A DNA stretch of 64,000 nt from Phytoseiulus persimilis (lineage: Eukaryota; Arthropoda; Arachnida; Mesostigmata; Phytoseiidae): positions 15,066,001-15,130,000 of the forward strand of contig CM075101.1 of NCBI GenBank assembly GCA_037576195.1, given 5' to 3'. How positions within the stretch are numbered: position 1 is the stretch's first letter; every line of letters begins with the position of its first letter. A program made the translations under genes and the position numbers. The notes under the pieces were generated by a model. It was not told the origin of the DNA. It saw only the letters and a list, made by a program, of their open reading frames with translations, and ran no database searches. Below, in pieces: positions 1-12,900 of the stretch.

Positions 1-611
1 GGACCTCTCCCTGGCGCTCCTCAGATCTCCTGCGGGAATCTCTTGAGCCGAAACTGCAAGACCACGCTCTCCTCCCGATGCTTGCATCAGCGAACTTTCT
101 CCAAGGCTGGGAGTGAGCATATCCTCCGTCCGAAACAACGAGCTCGCCGATCTTGAACGAACGGCTCATCGAAGAAGACTCATTGGCTTCCCAACTCATC
201 GAAAACTTTCCTCAGGCTATGACTCGACCGGGATCGGCTGAGCAGATGCCTGCTCTCCCCTCCGTCCCCCGCAGCATCGCCGTGCATTGAGCTCCGCGGG
301 AGTAGTGGCGGGACATATGGAGGAACTGAGTAGCTTATTGTCATCGGCTGCCCAGCTCCGGGATCATCGATCAGCCCCGCTTGTTCGCCCCGAAAAACTC
401 TCGACGCCGATCATTGGAGACGCTCATGAGGATCTCATCAGCGATCGATCGGCGTCAGACGACGTTGGAATTTCTTCATCAAGAACGCGACCTCGATATA
501 CTGCGGCTCACCGCCCGTCTCGGCTTCCCTCGGTCTCGATTTCTCGCGCTGCGTCGCAGCACCCATGAGTTGAGCGTAACGAGAGCTGGTCAACGGAGAA
601 GGATCGAAAAT

Positions 612-1099
612 TGAGCGGGAAGCTTGAGCGTCTGTGCCCTGCATCTATGCTCCAGTTAACGCTGGACACGAAAAACGCACTCGCTGCCGAGCAGAATTTC
701 ATTATTTCGCAATGGCCTGCCTCGTCCCGGGCCCTGTTCCGCCGATTCGAGGAAGTCAATCGCAGCGTCGGTCCTTTCAGGACAGACAGGGAACCCGACG
801 CTTCCGTGTGCACGTCAGGTTCGGACGTCGGGTCGGTCGACGCCGCCGCCACGGACGCGACCGCCGAGCCCATCTGCCGGCCTCGCTGCCCGCCGTCGGT
901 CCCTGGCCCGTCACTCTCTCCTGCCGTACAGTTCGAAAAACTAATTCTGCTTAACAATGAGTTCCAACGCCGAATAATTGGCTCCTCCATTCAGCTATTG
1001 TGGAGTGAACGAACGAGTGCGGAATCCAGCGACGCCGCCCCGTCAATGACGACGACGGCGATGACAACGACCACCGTCACGAAGGAGTTCAAGAATTAG
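612..1099 (+). CDS. Unrecognised open frame, possible coding exon
   Basis: This 162-codon frame ends in TAG. It reads through a mixed region with LDTKNALAAEQNF and FRRFEEVNRSVG, a low-complexity Ser/Ala/Pro middle and a Thr-rich end (SMTTTAMTTTTVTKEFKN). The frame stays open upstream to 569. The amino-acid mix is plausible for a disordered terminal exon, but no domain is recognisable. In balanced-composition DNA a frame this long can also arise by chance. The opposite strand is open over much of the same stretch, which weakens the case. Confidence 0.18.
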
Positions 1100-4000
1100 G
1101 CATTCTCGAAGCCACCGCATTCAGCACGGCGCAGTCGCTTCTAAAGGTCACCCCACAGCGTGGAACAGGCTATCATCGACTCCCCGTGTGGGCGAGAATC
1201 CAGAGACCGAACTCAGGATCCTCACATTCGCTATTATGGAGTGGTATGCTCGCCCGGACGACACCTCCAGGGGCCTTCCTGTGTCCAGACATGACATGTG
1301 TTCTGTCTGCGTGATCGATCGCCCACTTGATGGTCCGCCTCAGCGATCAAATCGTTGTTCGTTCCATGAGGTCGTTCCCGATTGTTCAACGCCGCTCAAT
1401 GCTGACTGCGTTCGCCCAACCAACGAAATTTTTTGGAGGTAAGTCAGAGCGCATGCTCATTCCCAGTTACTGAAAGACGGTGACGATCGATGTTTCCGCC
1501 CTGGCTGGGAATGATCTCCCGGGCACTGACTCCTCGAAATTTCATCGCAATGAACACTCATTTCGGATCCGATATCCACCCTCCGATGAGACCTCGAGAA
1601 GCTTGCAAGCGCTCGCCGAGCTACCGTTGCAACGAAGTTTCGGAGGAGGGTCTACTTCGTTCTCTTCTAGCGTTCGGCCGTCTCCGCTCGCGCGGGATGA
1701 CGAAACCAGCAATGAGTGCGTTTGCGTCGATCGGCATCCGCCTCGCTACGAGGGTTTCTTCTGAGCGAATGCAGCGAAACAATCGATCGAACGATTTTCG
1801 AGAGTTATTAGGTTTGAGCGCTGCTGACGGTGCGACTCAAAATTGTGCCTCTCAACGTTGAGCTGGACTCCAACTCGGCGTGGAGATTCCGCTGCTGGTG
1901 GTACTGAAATCGCAATTTCCCACGCACGGAGGAAGCCGGACACGCTTTTTGCCTGACGACGTGATGTCGCGGCAAGGCCTAAGTCAGGGGAGAGCTAGCG
2001 CTTGATTGAGGCTCGAGCTCGTCGCCTTTAAGATCTCATTGGATGAGAATACCACGAGCGTGACCCTCGTTTCCTGGATGGAGGGGGAAGAGGACTCCAC
2101 TTGTCGCCCCGCAACAGATTGCATTTCACGGTGTTCAATGCTCTGTGGGTAGTCCTCCACCGTCGGAGGCAGGAAAGGAACTCGCTCGAAAGTGTTTTCC
2201 TTTTCGAGAGAGGAATGAAGCGAACCGAAACGGCACAGGTTGACTCAGCATTTCAGACGGCGATGCTGAAATTCCAGAGAGGGACTGGAACGCAATTAAT
2301 GTAGACGACCACAGAGCGAACACCGAAGACTCATCTGCGCTCTGGTTTTCCACGGTTTCCATGGGAACCCGCATCGGTGCGTTGATCGAACTTTTCTTCG
2401 CATTATGAGGGAGTTATTGAAGTAGAAGTTGGTCGAGGAGAGGAGTTGCGGTGCCAACGGGAAAGCCTTTCTATTCAGCTCTTCGTATTCCGCACTTCCG
2501 CAACTTAGGAGACGGGGACGGCTTTTCCGGCCCAGAGCAGACAAAGAGAAGAAGTTGCGGGAGCGGCAACTCCACGGAGGACCCTTCACAGCGCTCTCTC
2601 CTCGGACTCTCTTGTTGTGGACAGTTCGGTCCGGCTCCCCTTGAGAGCACAGTTTGATAAACAACTCTAGATCTTGAAATTTTCCCCGTCGTGTTTGTCT
2701 GCCGTTATGAAATATCGGCGTCGCTGTTCGATCAACCCACGCAGTGACGAGCGATGAATCTCGGCTCATTTTCGACGCCACTCATTAAATAACTGTCACG
2801 TTACGCTCTCGACAAACGCTGCCTAATGAGAATCCATCGGGTGGAGAGGAGTCAGAAGCAAAAACCTGGTGGATGATACGGTGCTAACCGGCTCGCGTTG
2901 TCTCTCAGGACAATCGAGGTATTCGAAGGGACTAGAACAGAGGATCCTGAATGATAGCGTTCGACGAGCTCAAGGAACCCCAGGCTAGAGTACCAGATAT
3001 AACTCCTACAAATAACTCCGCCCATCGAATATTTCTGCTCTTTTGTGCGGATCGAACAGAATGCTCCCGGGAGATTGTGCCCACTGTCCGCACGAGCCAC
3101 ATCAGTACCACCTATCAGGATGATTCTCCACAAAAAGGCGCTACCTTTCTCAATCAGGTGCCTAAAAACTTCGGTTTTGAGGCCAGTTCACTGACTGATG
3201 CTTTTATGGATCCGTTTTCACATTGCAACACCGGCTTTCGTTCAGCCCGCGGAAACTTGAGCGGGCCATGCCGAAACATGCAAATCTCGGTGTGAAATGT
3301 TGCTTCTGTGAGTGTTCGTTCGTCGTACGAGGAGTCAGCTCCATGACCCCAATGTTTGGTTATGTTGATCCAACGGCTCAGGAGAACAGCGGACGGAGTT
3401 CTCAACGGGACAGCAGCCTCTCAAGGATATCAACAGCGCACGCCTACCTCCAGCACGAGGAACGCTGCGCATCGGAATGTTGCGATTCAAGGGCCCAGAA
3501 CTGATAGCATCGGCATACGCTACCGATTAAAATATTCTGAAGGTCGAAAGTACCATAAATTACCCGCGAGGTGTGGCTCGGGGCGTACGCACACAGCGGA
3601 GCTGTTCTCACCTGAATGCATCCATACACACGATAAGAGAAGATTCCCCCTCAAGACAGATTCGTATCGGCAAGGCTGTGAGCTGTAACGGAGCATAAAG
3701 AAGTTGCCAGAAGCTCATAAAGTCCGGCCAAAACAACTCATATGCTGTGCTTTATGTGCGTCGCCGAGCGGAGCACCCCTCATATGAATCTAGTTCACAG
3801 CCGGCAATGACTCCGACTGAGCTGGACGGGCGTGGACCTTTGCGCAACTTTGGAAAGCTCTCGCAGCGTTCTCTGAAATTCTGAGAGCTTGGCCGTTGTT
3901 CATTTCGGTCGAGATTGACGTATGTATTTTACTGCTCCGATATGTTCAACTGCTTCTGGCGCAAGCCGCCCGTCCCCTGGGCTCCTCGATCCAGACTGTG

Positions 4001-6823
4001 CGATCGCAAGTCGGACCGAAAAAGAAATGGTTTTCCGCCATCATGAAAAATGGATATAAAACTCGGGGTGACCCCGAATGCGTAGGGTCAGTTGCTTGCT
4101 TCCAAGATTACGATGGGACGATATCTGCTGCCCTGTCCACATAAAATTGATCGTGAATAGCTCATCGGAGCTCGGATGAAGGCGTCGGCTCCGACCCAAA
4201 CACGCAGTAAACGGATGATGGAGACACGTTGAAAACATGAATGCACACGAGAACTTGATCGAAACACCCAACAGGAATGCTGCTGCGAAGAATGCGAGAC
4301 AGAGTATGGCAACCAATGCGAGGCTTGGATACCGCCTGCGTCGCGATGATGAATGTTCGGAACAATGTGGACGGTTGTTATGTAATCGCATGCTCCTCCG
4401 ACGGAACAAACGTCTGTGAAGCTTTCATCTTGCTTCTATTGACAACTGTTGAGCGCGGGTGGTTCCTCTGATGCCCTCCTCCGCAGGCGCCACGCTCAAC
4501 TCCGGTGAGGGCAAAGGCGTCCTTTCCCAAGCAGCGAGAATCGGCAATGGGGCCCGAACGCGATCAGAATTGGCGGAGTCTCTTCGAGGACCCGTCGCAC
4601 TCCTTCCTCTACCGGTTACGTTCAAGGTGAATTATTCGGAACTTGTTCGTGTGCACCGAGAGTTCGGACTCCCACCTAACCCCCAGAAGCACCCGCAGCC
4701 CAAATTCAGCTCCGAGAAACCGTTCTTCGACCAGGTGAGCATGGGATCGTGTGGTCCGGGGCCCGTGTGCCGCGTTCTTGTGGAGAAGGCGCGCGGAACT
4801 TCGAGAAAGCGGATGTGTTCCACCAAGATTCGAAGCTTGGTGGGCTGTTTGGGGAGCCGAGGCGCTGGCAAAGAGTTTTACACACACACGACGCCTAATT
4901 TACGACATTATGAGTGTCGAAGTAAGCTGCTACGACCTAATATGATTCACGTGATCCGGTGTGACCTCAAGCGCTCGTCATTGTTCGACACTCAACCGGG
5001 TCAGTTTCTAGAAAGCCGGTGTCGACGAGCGCAACGAATTCCGCGTGGCTCTCGATAGTCTTTCAGCGCGAACACAAAGGGCCGTCAACCGAAGACACGG
5101 GATTGATGGAGGCCGTTGAATCTGCCCACCATTAGAATAATCATTCAAATAAATATAACCGCCGACGGAAAGCCTGCGGGTGCTTCGGCTCCGAGTGTCG
5201 GCAACGAGTGCCACGGCTGCGATTGACGTCGTTCCGATAAGGACTACCGCGTTCGAATGGACTGCAATAACAACTACAACAATATCTCTCATATAAACAG
5301 AGCAACAGCGTTCGAGCTCAGTCTGGCGAACGGCAGCTGATTACACCGAGATCACGTACGAACTTGACCGCTATTCGAAATTTCGCTCGGTCCACAGTCC
5401 TAGACGGACATCCCGTTCAGTTCACGCTCTCTGAACGCGTCTCTCGACCAGCGCAAAAGAGCGGGCCTGCGAGCGTGCGTGAGGCCGTGCGTGCCCGGCA
5501 CGCTCACCGTGGCCACTGTTTGCCAAGTTCGCTCGGTGAATCAAATGCGTCGGATATGGAATTCAAGCGAAATCTGCATCCCTTCCGTACCGGCGCAGTG
5601 GAAAGGTTTTGTGGAAGCGTCGCCGCTTCTAGTTGCCGTCGCAAAGAGTGGAGTCGCCTCGGTGACGAGAGCTAGAGCGGCTCTCTATATGTTCGCGTTC
5701 CGGAAGGCTGTGAATAAGAAAAGCTGCTGCCCGACCAGGTTGGCCAGAGCGATTGTGTTCCCGGTACGATTCTAGGATGAATAGACGATTCATCGGGTGC
5801 TCTGCGGAGAGCATGTGCAAGGACTGACTTGCCTGAGTGTGTGAGCTCTTTGTGTCGATTCGATTCTCTCCTCTTTTCGAATCTGTCCGTTTGCCGATAG
5901 CACCGCGCCGTTTTCAAAAAAGTGGCTCACTCTCCGCTCTAGGAATTACGCTCCGTTCTATGGCTCGAGCGAGCAGTCCGCATTAGCGCGTAGACGTACG
6001 TTCCGCCATCGGTTTTCCGTCTTGCCTATCTGCAACGATATCGGGGGGAGGGGAGGGGGAGAGACGCATCTACGCAGGGGTGTGAATCATCGTTGGTTCG
6101 AACAGGTTTGAGGTCCAGATGGTCCTGTTTGGGGATTTCCGTTGAAATCGATGCCGTTGGAAAACCGTGGCGCAGATTTCCCCCCGACTTGTTCGCTCCG
6201 AGTCAACTAGAGCTCTAAACGACCTGGTTGGAATGAGGAAAACCTACATCGAGTTGGAAACGTGGTGACCGCGGTGCGGGGCAACTGTGGGTGTTCTTGC
6301 TTATTCGACTCACGACATCCTTCCGAATGGGCCACGAGGCGGGAGAGGTGAAGCCTTACAACGGTATTGATTGTTCGCCGCTGGTGATCCCCTACGGAAA
6401 AATGTTCCCGCCGAGGAGATCCTGGGAATGAGCCACCGAAGCCTCTCTCTATCCTCAAAGAAATGGGAGAGCCTCAGCAGAATGAGCTGAATCGGGATGG
6501 AGCGTCGGAAGTGATGAGAAAGCATCTCCTTGCGGGATGGAATCGGACCAAGAAAACGGTTCAGCTCAAGCTTCGACGGGGCATCTGAGATGAACCTTCA
6601 GGGGAGCAGCACTCGTTCACCGATCCTGGAATTAGTTTTTCCTGTTCCGCTCTGCTGAGACGGGCGGAATCCGGTTCAGCTTTGATTCGTGCTTTGTTTC
6701 TGGACGGATCAAATCCGCTTCAACTGTCCTTGATGCGAGTTCGCGATTGTTGCGAGCGCTGCACTTTTTCATGTCATTCCGATGCGGTTCCTCATCTCTC
6801 CTCGGAAGGTCAAGAGCTGTGGT

Positions 6824-6842
6824 GAGAGAGAGAGAGAGAGAG
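6824..6842 (+). repeat. (GA)n microsatellite
   Basis: Uninterrupted GA run of about nine units, in non-coding sequence. Confidence 0.95.
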
Positions 6843-6911
6843 TTCAAGACAACGAGGCGGATGAGACGGATAATCAAAATTCCTGAGTTGGATGAAGGTT
6901 CGTTGGGGGTA

Positions 6912-6928
6912 GGGGGGGGGGGGGGGGG
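6912..6928 (+). repeat. Poly-G tract, 17 bases
   Basis: Seventeen consecutive G residues, about 70 bases after the (GA)n tract. The length is likely to vary and the tract is prone to sequencing error. Confidence 0.95.
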
Positions 6929-9900
6929 TGGAGCCTCCGTCATCCTCAACCGAACGACTCGCTTCCGTACATGATGTGTCTCCCTCCCGAAAACTTCAAT
7001 TTATATGAATCATCGAGGCATCGTTAAACTGGAAAGAGAACTTGCATCTCTCCTCCGGAGTATCGGATCAGAAGAGGCGTCTCTGGAATTAAAGCGGACT
7101 CTCCGGAACAGCAGAGAAAAACTTTTTAGCCCGTCACAGCCAGTGACACGCTTCCACCTTGGGCCGTGTACGTCGAGCGAGTTTTTATCTGTTCCCCAAA
7201 TATCACAATGCACGTTCCTTGAGCAGATGAGCACGGTCCAAGAGAAAATTGCAGAAGAATAGCGCGACAGCCCCGCCGTAGCGCTTCTCCTGTGCGTTGC
7301 AAGACGTTCTCGATCGATCATCTGCGTCCGTTCCTACCACCAGACAGAATTCAGAATTTCGCAACGTTCCGACGTGGGCCCGAGACTCAGCGAGACACCG
7401 GGCTGAAAGTGTGCGCGTTCGCCGCCTCACTTGCTGTTCTCATGCAAAATGTAACGTTTCGAGGAAGAGGGTGATTTCAACAGATTCTGCTGTGAAAAGA
7501 CCGCCTCGGCCGATGCCTTCGAGTTCCCGAGAAGATGAACCCGTTGCATACATTGGGTATCGTAACGCCAGCGGGAAATGACCTCAATTGGGGCAAGCTG
7601 ACTTCGTTCTCATGGGCCTCCCTCGTCGGAATGGAAACGATCGAGAGAGGGAGGACTGTAAAAACAGAAACTGCTCTCGCGTCGTCGAAGTCGTCCTCGT
7701 TGTCATAGTTGACGGTCGTCGTCGGCACGGCCGTCGGCTAACCGCCTCTTCGTGCCCGGCCTCTACGTAGACATCGTCGCAGAACGGTCCACCACGTGCA
7801 CCACTGCCGCCAGCGAGTATACAACCGGTCACCGGCTCAGCTGTCAATGCGAAACGAAGAACGACAAACAATGGCAAGCCTAGATGAGGGCGCTGCTCAT
7901 CGATCGCCGGCAGGCCAGCGTCGCTCGGCGGGCCCGTCGTTCCAGTTTAACGAGCGAGGATCCTATCAAAATATGCGGACATCAGATAAATGAGGGCGCT
8001 TCTCGAATCTGAATACTGTGTTCTCGTCGTCGATACTCGGAGCGGAATGAACAGTCGTCGACGTCGAAGCTGGTCGACGATAGCGGCGCTGGAATCTCCC
8101 GACTCGGGCCGTGACGCGGGGCTTCTGCGTCGCTGCGGACGAGATGCGAGTTTCAGTTTCTTGATCAGACCGAGTGCAACACTCGGACGGATCGTGACCG
8201 GGTTATCGCGTAACGAGAAAGCTGATAGAATCCTCTCAATCATCCACCGCCGAATTCATTTACACAAGGGAGCCCGCGGATTGAGTCATCGGCTGTTGAC
8301 CAGACCATCATCATCTGCTTTCACTTAACTCTTGGCGCCTATCCCTCACTCCTATCGTCCCGCGCCTTCCCAATCAGCGACGGCCGCTGTCTGCATCCTC
8401 CGCTGTTCCACCAGCTGTTCTCTATATCCACTCCCAGAACGCGTCACGCCGACTTCGCCGAAGCTTGAGTCAGGCCGACGATCTGGAGGGCGAAACCACG
8501 TCCGGCGTCCCGAAAGAATCCACCTTTGAGGGGGAGGCACGCGATCACGAGAACACTCTCGGAAGTCGCGTGCTGCACGAAGCTCGATATCAACTCCGTT
8601 CCAGTAGTGAAACCATGTAGTTTGGTCGCTTATCGTCCTCCGTTCGCGGCGTTCCACTGCAACGAATCGAACAGGACAATGCCTTCGCACGACATGACGA
8701 TATCCTTTGTGGGGCCACGACCTGTCAGGTGAGGACTCCGGATCGCCGACATCGCTCCCTGTGCCGACAGGAGGATCAGTGGCGGCGGTGGCGGCGGCAT
8801 GAGCGTCTTCCCGTCCAATGACAACGACCGCGTGAAAAGAAAAACCAGTCGAAACTCCACCGCCTACGGTTCCACTTAGGTCTTCATCGTCTCGTGGGAT
8901 TCCGAATACGACGAGGAGAGGGAACCGCTTTCAACCCCGCGGTCAGTTTGTTTTTGTATCGCCAAGCTGAGTCGGGAGGAGATTCCCTCCCACAAACTTT
9001 CATGGCCGAAGACCAACGAAGGCGGCTGGTCGCGCGAACTGGCGCCGGGATGTGAGATGTCAACAGCGAACGAGTGAAGCGAGAAGGCTGGCCGACGCGC
9101 GAGCACACCGGTCTTCCTAGCTCAGCTCGGCGGGTCCCAAACAACGTCCGGGTCGGCGGTCTGTAAGAGAAGTTCCCGGTGCGCTGGTCGGGCTTGTAGG
9201 TGGATACATCGCAGCCGTTGGCAGCAACACCGATTGAAGATAGCGATTCGGTAGCAACAGATTTCTGCCACCTGCCCTCTACATATTATTGTTCGGCGTT
9301 GTTCCGGGGAGCTCGTCGTCTCCGCGTTTGCCCTTTACTCGCTGCCGCTGCTTCCTGAGACGCGGTCGAGGCAACGATGTGGATCTAGCTGTCTGTGTGT
9401 CTCGCCGTCTGTTTGTTTGCTCGCTCGGTTTGTTCCTTGGACGACGCGTCGTCGGTGCTGACTCTGATTCATTGGCTGCTCCAACAATCAAGCGACATAA
9501 AAACGAAGTGTTCCTGGGACGCGTTTGGCTCGCGAACATTGATGCGCGATCATAACCGCATCACGTGGTCGAGATGGTCAGCTACTCGCATTCACGTTTG
9601 ATGGAGACGGCGACAACCAAGATGACGGAGATGGTCCCGGCGGCCGAGGTCCTTAGACGCTAATCACACCCGAAGATGGATGGCCATCACATAGTGGTCC
9701 GTGTCGCGCGTTAAAAACCAGTGTTGCTGATTAATGCTGTTCAGGCTGTCAAAGCTGCTCTTCGGTCAACGAGCTGTCGGGCGAGTCCGGAGACGAACTG
9801 AGCTGGATTTCCGAAGGAATTTTCGATTTTCCTCCAGCTCACACAAAAACTATCCCTCTGAACGCGGGCTTTGCGTCTCGGCTCATTCGGAGGGACGCAT

Positions 9901-12900
9901 AGCCTCGATGTCTGTCGTGTGCAACCGCCCTCAGCTATGAGATCGCGGGAGCCTCCATTCCTTCCGCGATTCGGTCGCCTGATGAATGCGAAACTCAATC
10001 TATTGTTCATGGAAGTCCCATCCGGATTCGATGCCTGTTCAAATATTTGTATTCATAAAGTGGAAACTGGAGTCCCCTTTCGGAGGGGGGAGCTGTCGTT
10101 GCACTCTGCAGAAGGAGCCGCTATTGGTGAATAGTCCGGGTTCGGTTCCGTTCCGGTGATTTTTCCAGGCGGTCCGTAATCAAGAACTGTGGAGGGAAGA
10201 TAAAAAAGTAGACGAACGTTCCCGAGCGCGCTCCGTTCAACCGATAGGAAATACAGGAGTTTTGCATACCATCTGCCTAATGGCATTTAACGCATGGGAA
10301 AGGAGCCGAGTGCCTCGGCCCATGAGAACCAGTGGCTTCGTGTCACCCAGGCTGGAAAACTGCGCAGGAGCAAGCGACGCGAGAATCTGCGCTCGCTCGA
10401 ACATCGCCGCTGGCATCGGCTCGCTCTTTCGTTCGCTTTCCTCGATTGTCGGATTGTTAATCAGCGGGACGTCTTCTGGTCGTCGTATCTGCTGCTCACA
10501 TTCGACCTGACCGATTCAGTTGACACTCTCCCTCCAGACGCCGCTGTCCGCACCGTTGGAAACCACCAATGGGCTGAAATCCGCCTCGAATCAAGGTTGG
10601 GGCTCCAATATCTGATGAAAGATAACAAATCGCCCGATCACCAGTCGCGCCGAGCTCCCGGAATTCTCTGGAGCGATATACGAAGAAGATAATTCGAAGT
10701 TATTCGAGCTTTGACGCCGGTGGAGCACTCCTGAAAACTCCTGAAACTGAGTGTTTTCTCTGATTCTGGGGGAGCTGTGTGCGATTTGCTCTCCCAGCAA
10801 CGGAATTCGATACAGCAAAGCCTGCACGAGACAAAGTTCATTTCGTGACAAAGTTGCACGCCAACTGGCCCGACGAGGAGAGTTCTACCAAGCGTGTTGA
10901 TGTCGCGGGAGAAACTTCACTGCTGTTGGACGCAGGTTCGCCAACGCATGTTCGCGCAATCAAGTCAATTCGCGACTTTCCGGAGACCTTGTTGCCAAAG
11001 TTCCTCAAATCAATTCTTCCCCCGAAGGGACCGAGCCTGTGGCTGGTGTCATTCTGCTCGACCGTGATCGAGATCACCGCAGCATCGTCGATAGCAACGT
11101 TAGCGAACGCGAGCGTTTCCGCAGCTCGATCGAGTGGCGGTCCTCTCCGAATCCATAGAGTGCTGTACGCGGGTGCGCTCGAGTGCCGCCGACATATTCT
11201 CACGGGAACGGTTATCGCCGCTATTGTCTATGGGTAGATGTTCGTCTCGCCGGCAGCTACCGGCCTCTAAACATCCGAAGGACCAGCGAAGGCTGTGCTG
11301 CGTGGCGTCCTCTCCGCCAGCCAGCCGGCGGCCGGACGGCCAGGGAGTTCTCCCCGGCGGATTCTCTGAAAAGCTCCGCTTAACGGTGATTTAATCAATG
11401 CCGCCTTCCCCCACTTCCAAAATGCACAAGCTTTACGAGGGTGAGTTCACGTGCAAACTCTTCCGATGAACAGGCGCACGTACGTCACTCTGCCAGCTTG
11501 CCTGAACGTCTCCAGGCCCGGCTGTCTCGTCTCGACGCGTCCCGAATGAAATGTCCTGGTGTGGCCGAGAGATTACTGACGGGATTACCGCTGTCACGCT
11601 CGCGCTCCCAGATATTAGATTCAGACAGCTGTTCCGAGGAAGTGGCGACAGCAGTAGCAATGGAGCAACGGGGTCCATTCTTTGGAACCGGGAGCGAGCG
11701 CAACGTCGAGACTCTGACCCTCAAAAACTCCCCACACCGGATTCGCCGCCGATGCGAGTTCTCAGCTTCTCGGCATCAAGATCCCACCGGCTGTGGGCTT
11801 CGGAACGCATGTACATACACAGATCGCTCGCCGTGCCCCGCCCCCACCCACAATCCTGAAACCGCTGGTTCGGAGACTGCACTGCGTTGCGATGATCGAA
11901 AAATTGTTCTCGAGTTGAGCGCGACTGAAAATGAGTAGATGTTCGGGCTCCGCTCGGCCCGGCAAGGGCGGAATCCCTTCGCCATCACGCGAAAGTATCA
12001 AATCGATGCGATCGCGCCGGCAGCAGGAGGAAGTACTCATTGGAAAGCTCCCTCCAGTTCGACCATCATCGCTATTCAATCAGTAGCAATATGCTTCGTG
12101 TTCGACCACCGCGGTTGGCGACAGCAACCTGCTTAAGTTGTGACGATAGAGTCCTGCTTAACGTAGCACGACAGGAATGTGCTGGAAACGGGCGGGTCTT
12201 GGGAGCGGTGGACTCAGGGAGCAAGGTGTGCATAGCTGCGAGGGGGGTAGGCGGCGAAATTGCCAGTTTTAGAAACGAGTCATTTGCATATTGCAACGGT
12301 CGGCGCCAAACTCTATCTGGTAAGTGGTGTTATCACCAAGAAATTTCCAGCGATTCCATGCTGTATGAACGCCTACACGACCACACGAACTCGATCAGAG
12401 CGTCGATTTTCCGTCCGCCCGTCCTCGTAGAAACATTTCATCGGTATCCAGGTACTTCTCCGTCGAAGAAGCGACCGATAGATGTGTGTGTTGAGCCCAC
12501 TTACCAGGCTCGTAAATGAATATCCGCAAACGGTCACGGACCCATTTGCGTCAGCATATCCGTTTCAGGGTTCATAAATCTTGTCTCAGAGAGGTCCCTG
12601 AGCCGTTACGAATCAATGTGCTGACAGATAGCCTCAGAGATCTCTCTTTCCTCTCACGCTTTCCTGCTCTCGAGGAAAATTGAGCGTTTCGAAAACAGTC
12701 ATTGATTGATTGGCTTCCCGGTTCAGGCATCGAGGAACATGGTCGTCCGTCGACGCACGCCTTCTGGCGCAGCGAGGGACAGAAGGAAAGACTCCGTATT
12801 CTCTGAGTGAGTCTCTAGATGCGGGCCGATGTACAAGCTGTTTGGGTTGAGCTCCGACGAACATCTCTATCTGTTCCAAAGGTTTCCGCTCAGTCGGGTC

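Noticed and set aside
508-990. 160-codon minus-strand frame
   Set aside because: Overlaps the plus-strand frame at 612-1099 over most of its length; composition suggests one is a shadow of the other and neither has a known domain.
7477-7728. Minus-strand acidic stretch NYDNEDDFDDAR, superficially like an arrestin or adaptor-binding tail
   Set aside because: It lies 20 kb from the arrestin and on the opposite strand, in a frame with no other support; low-complexity chance match.
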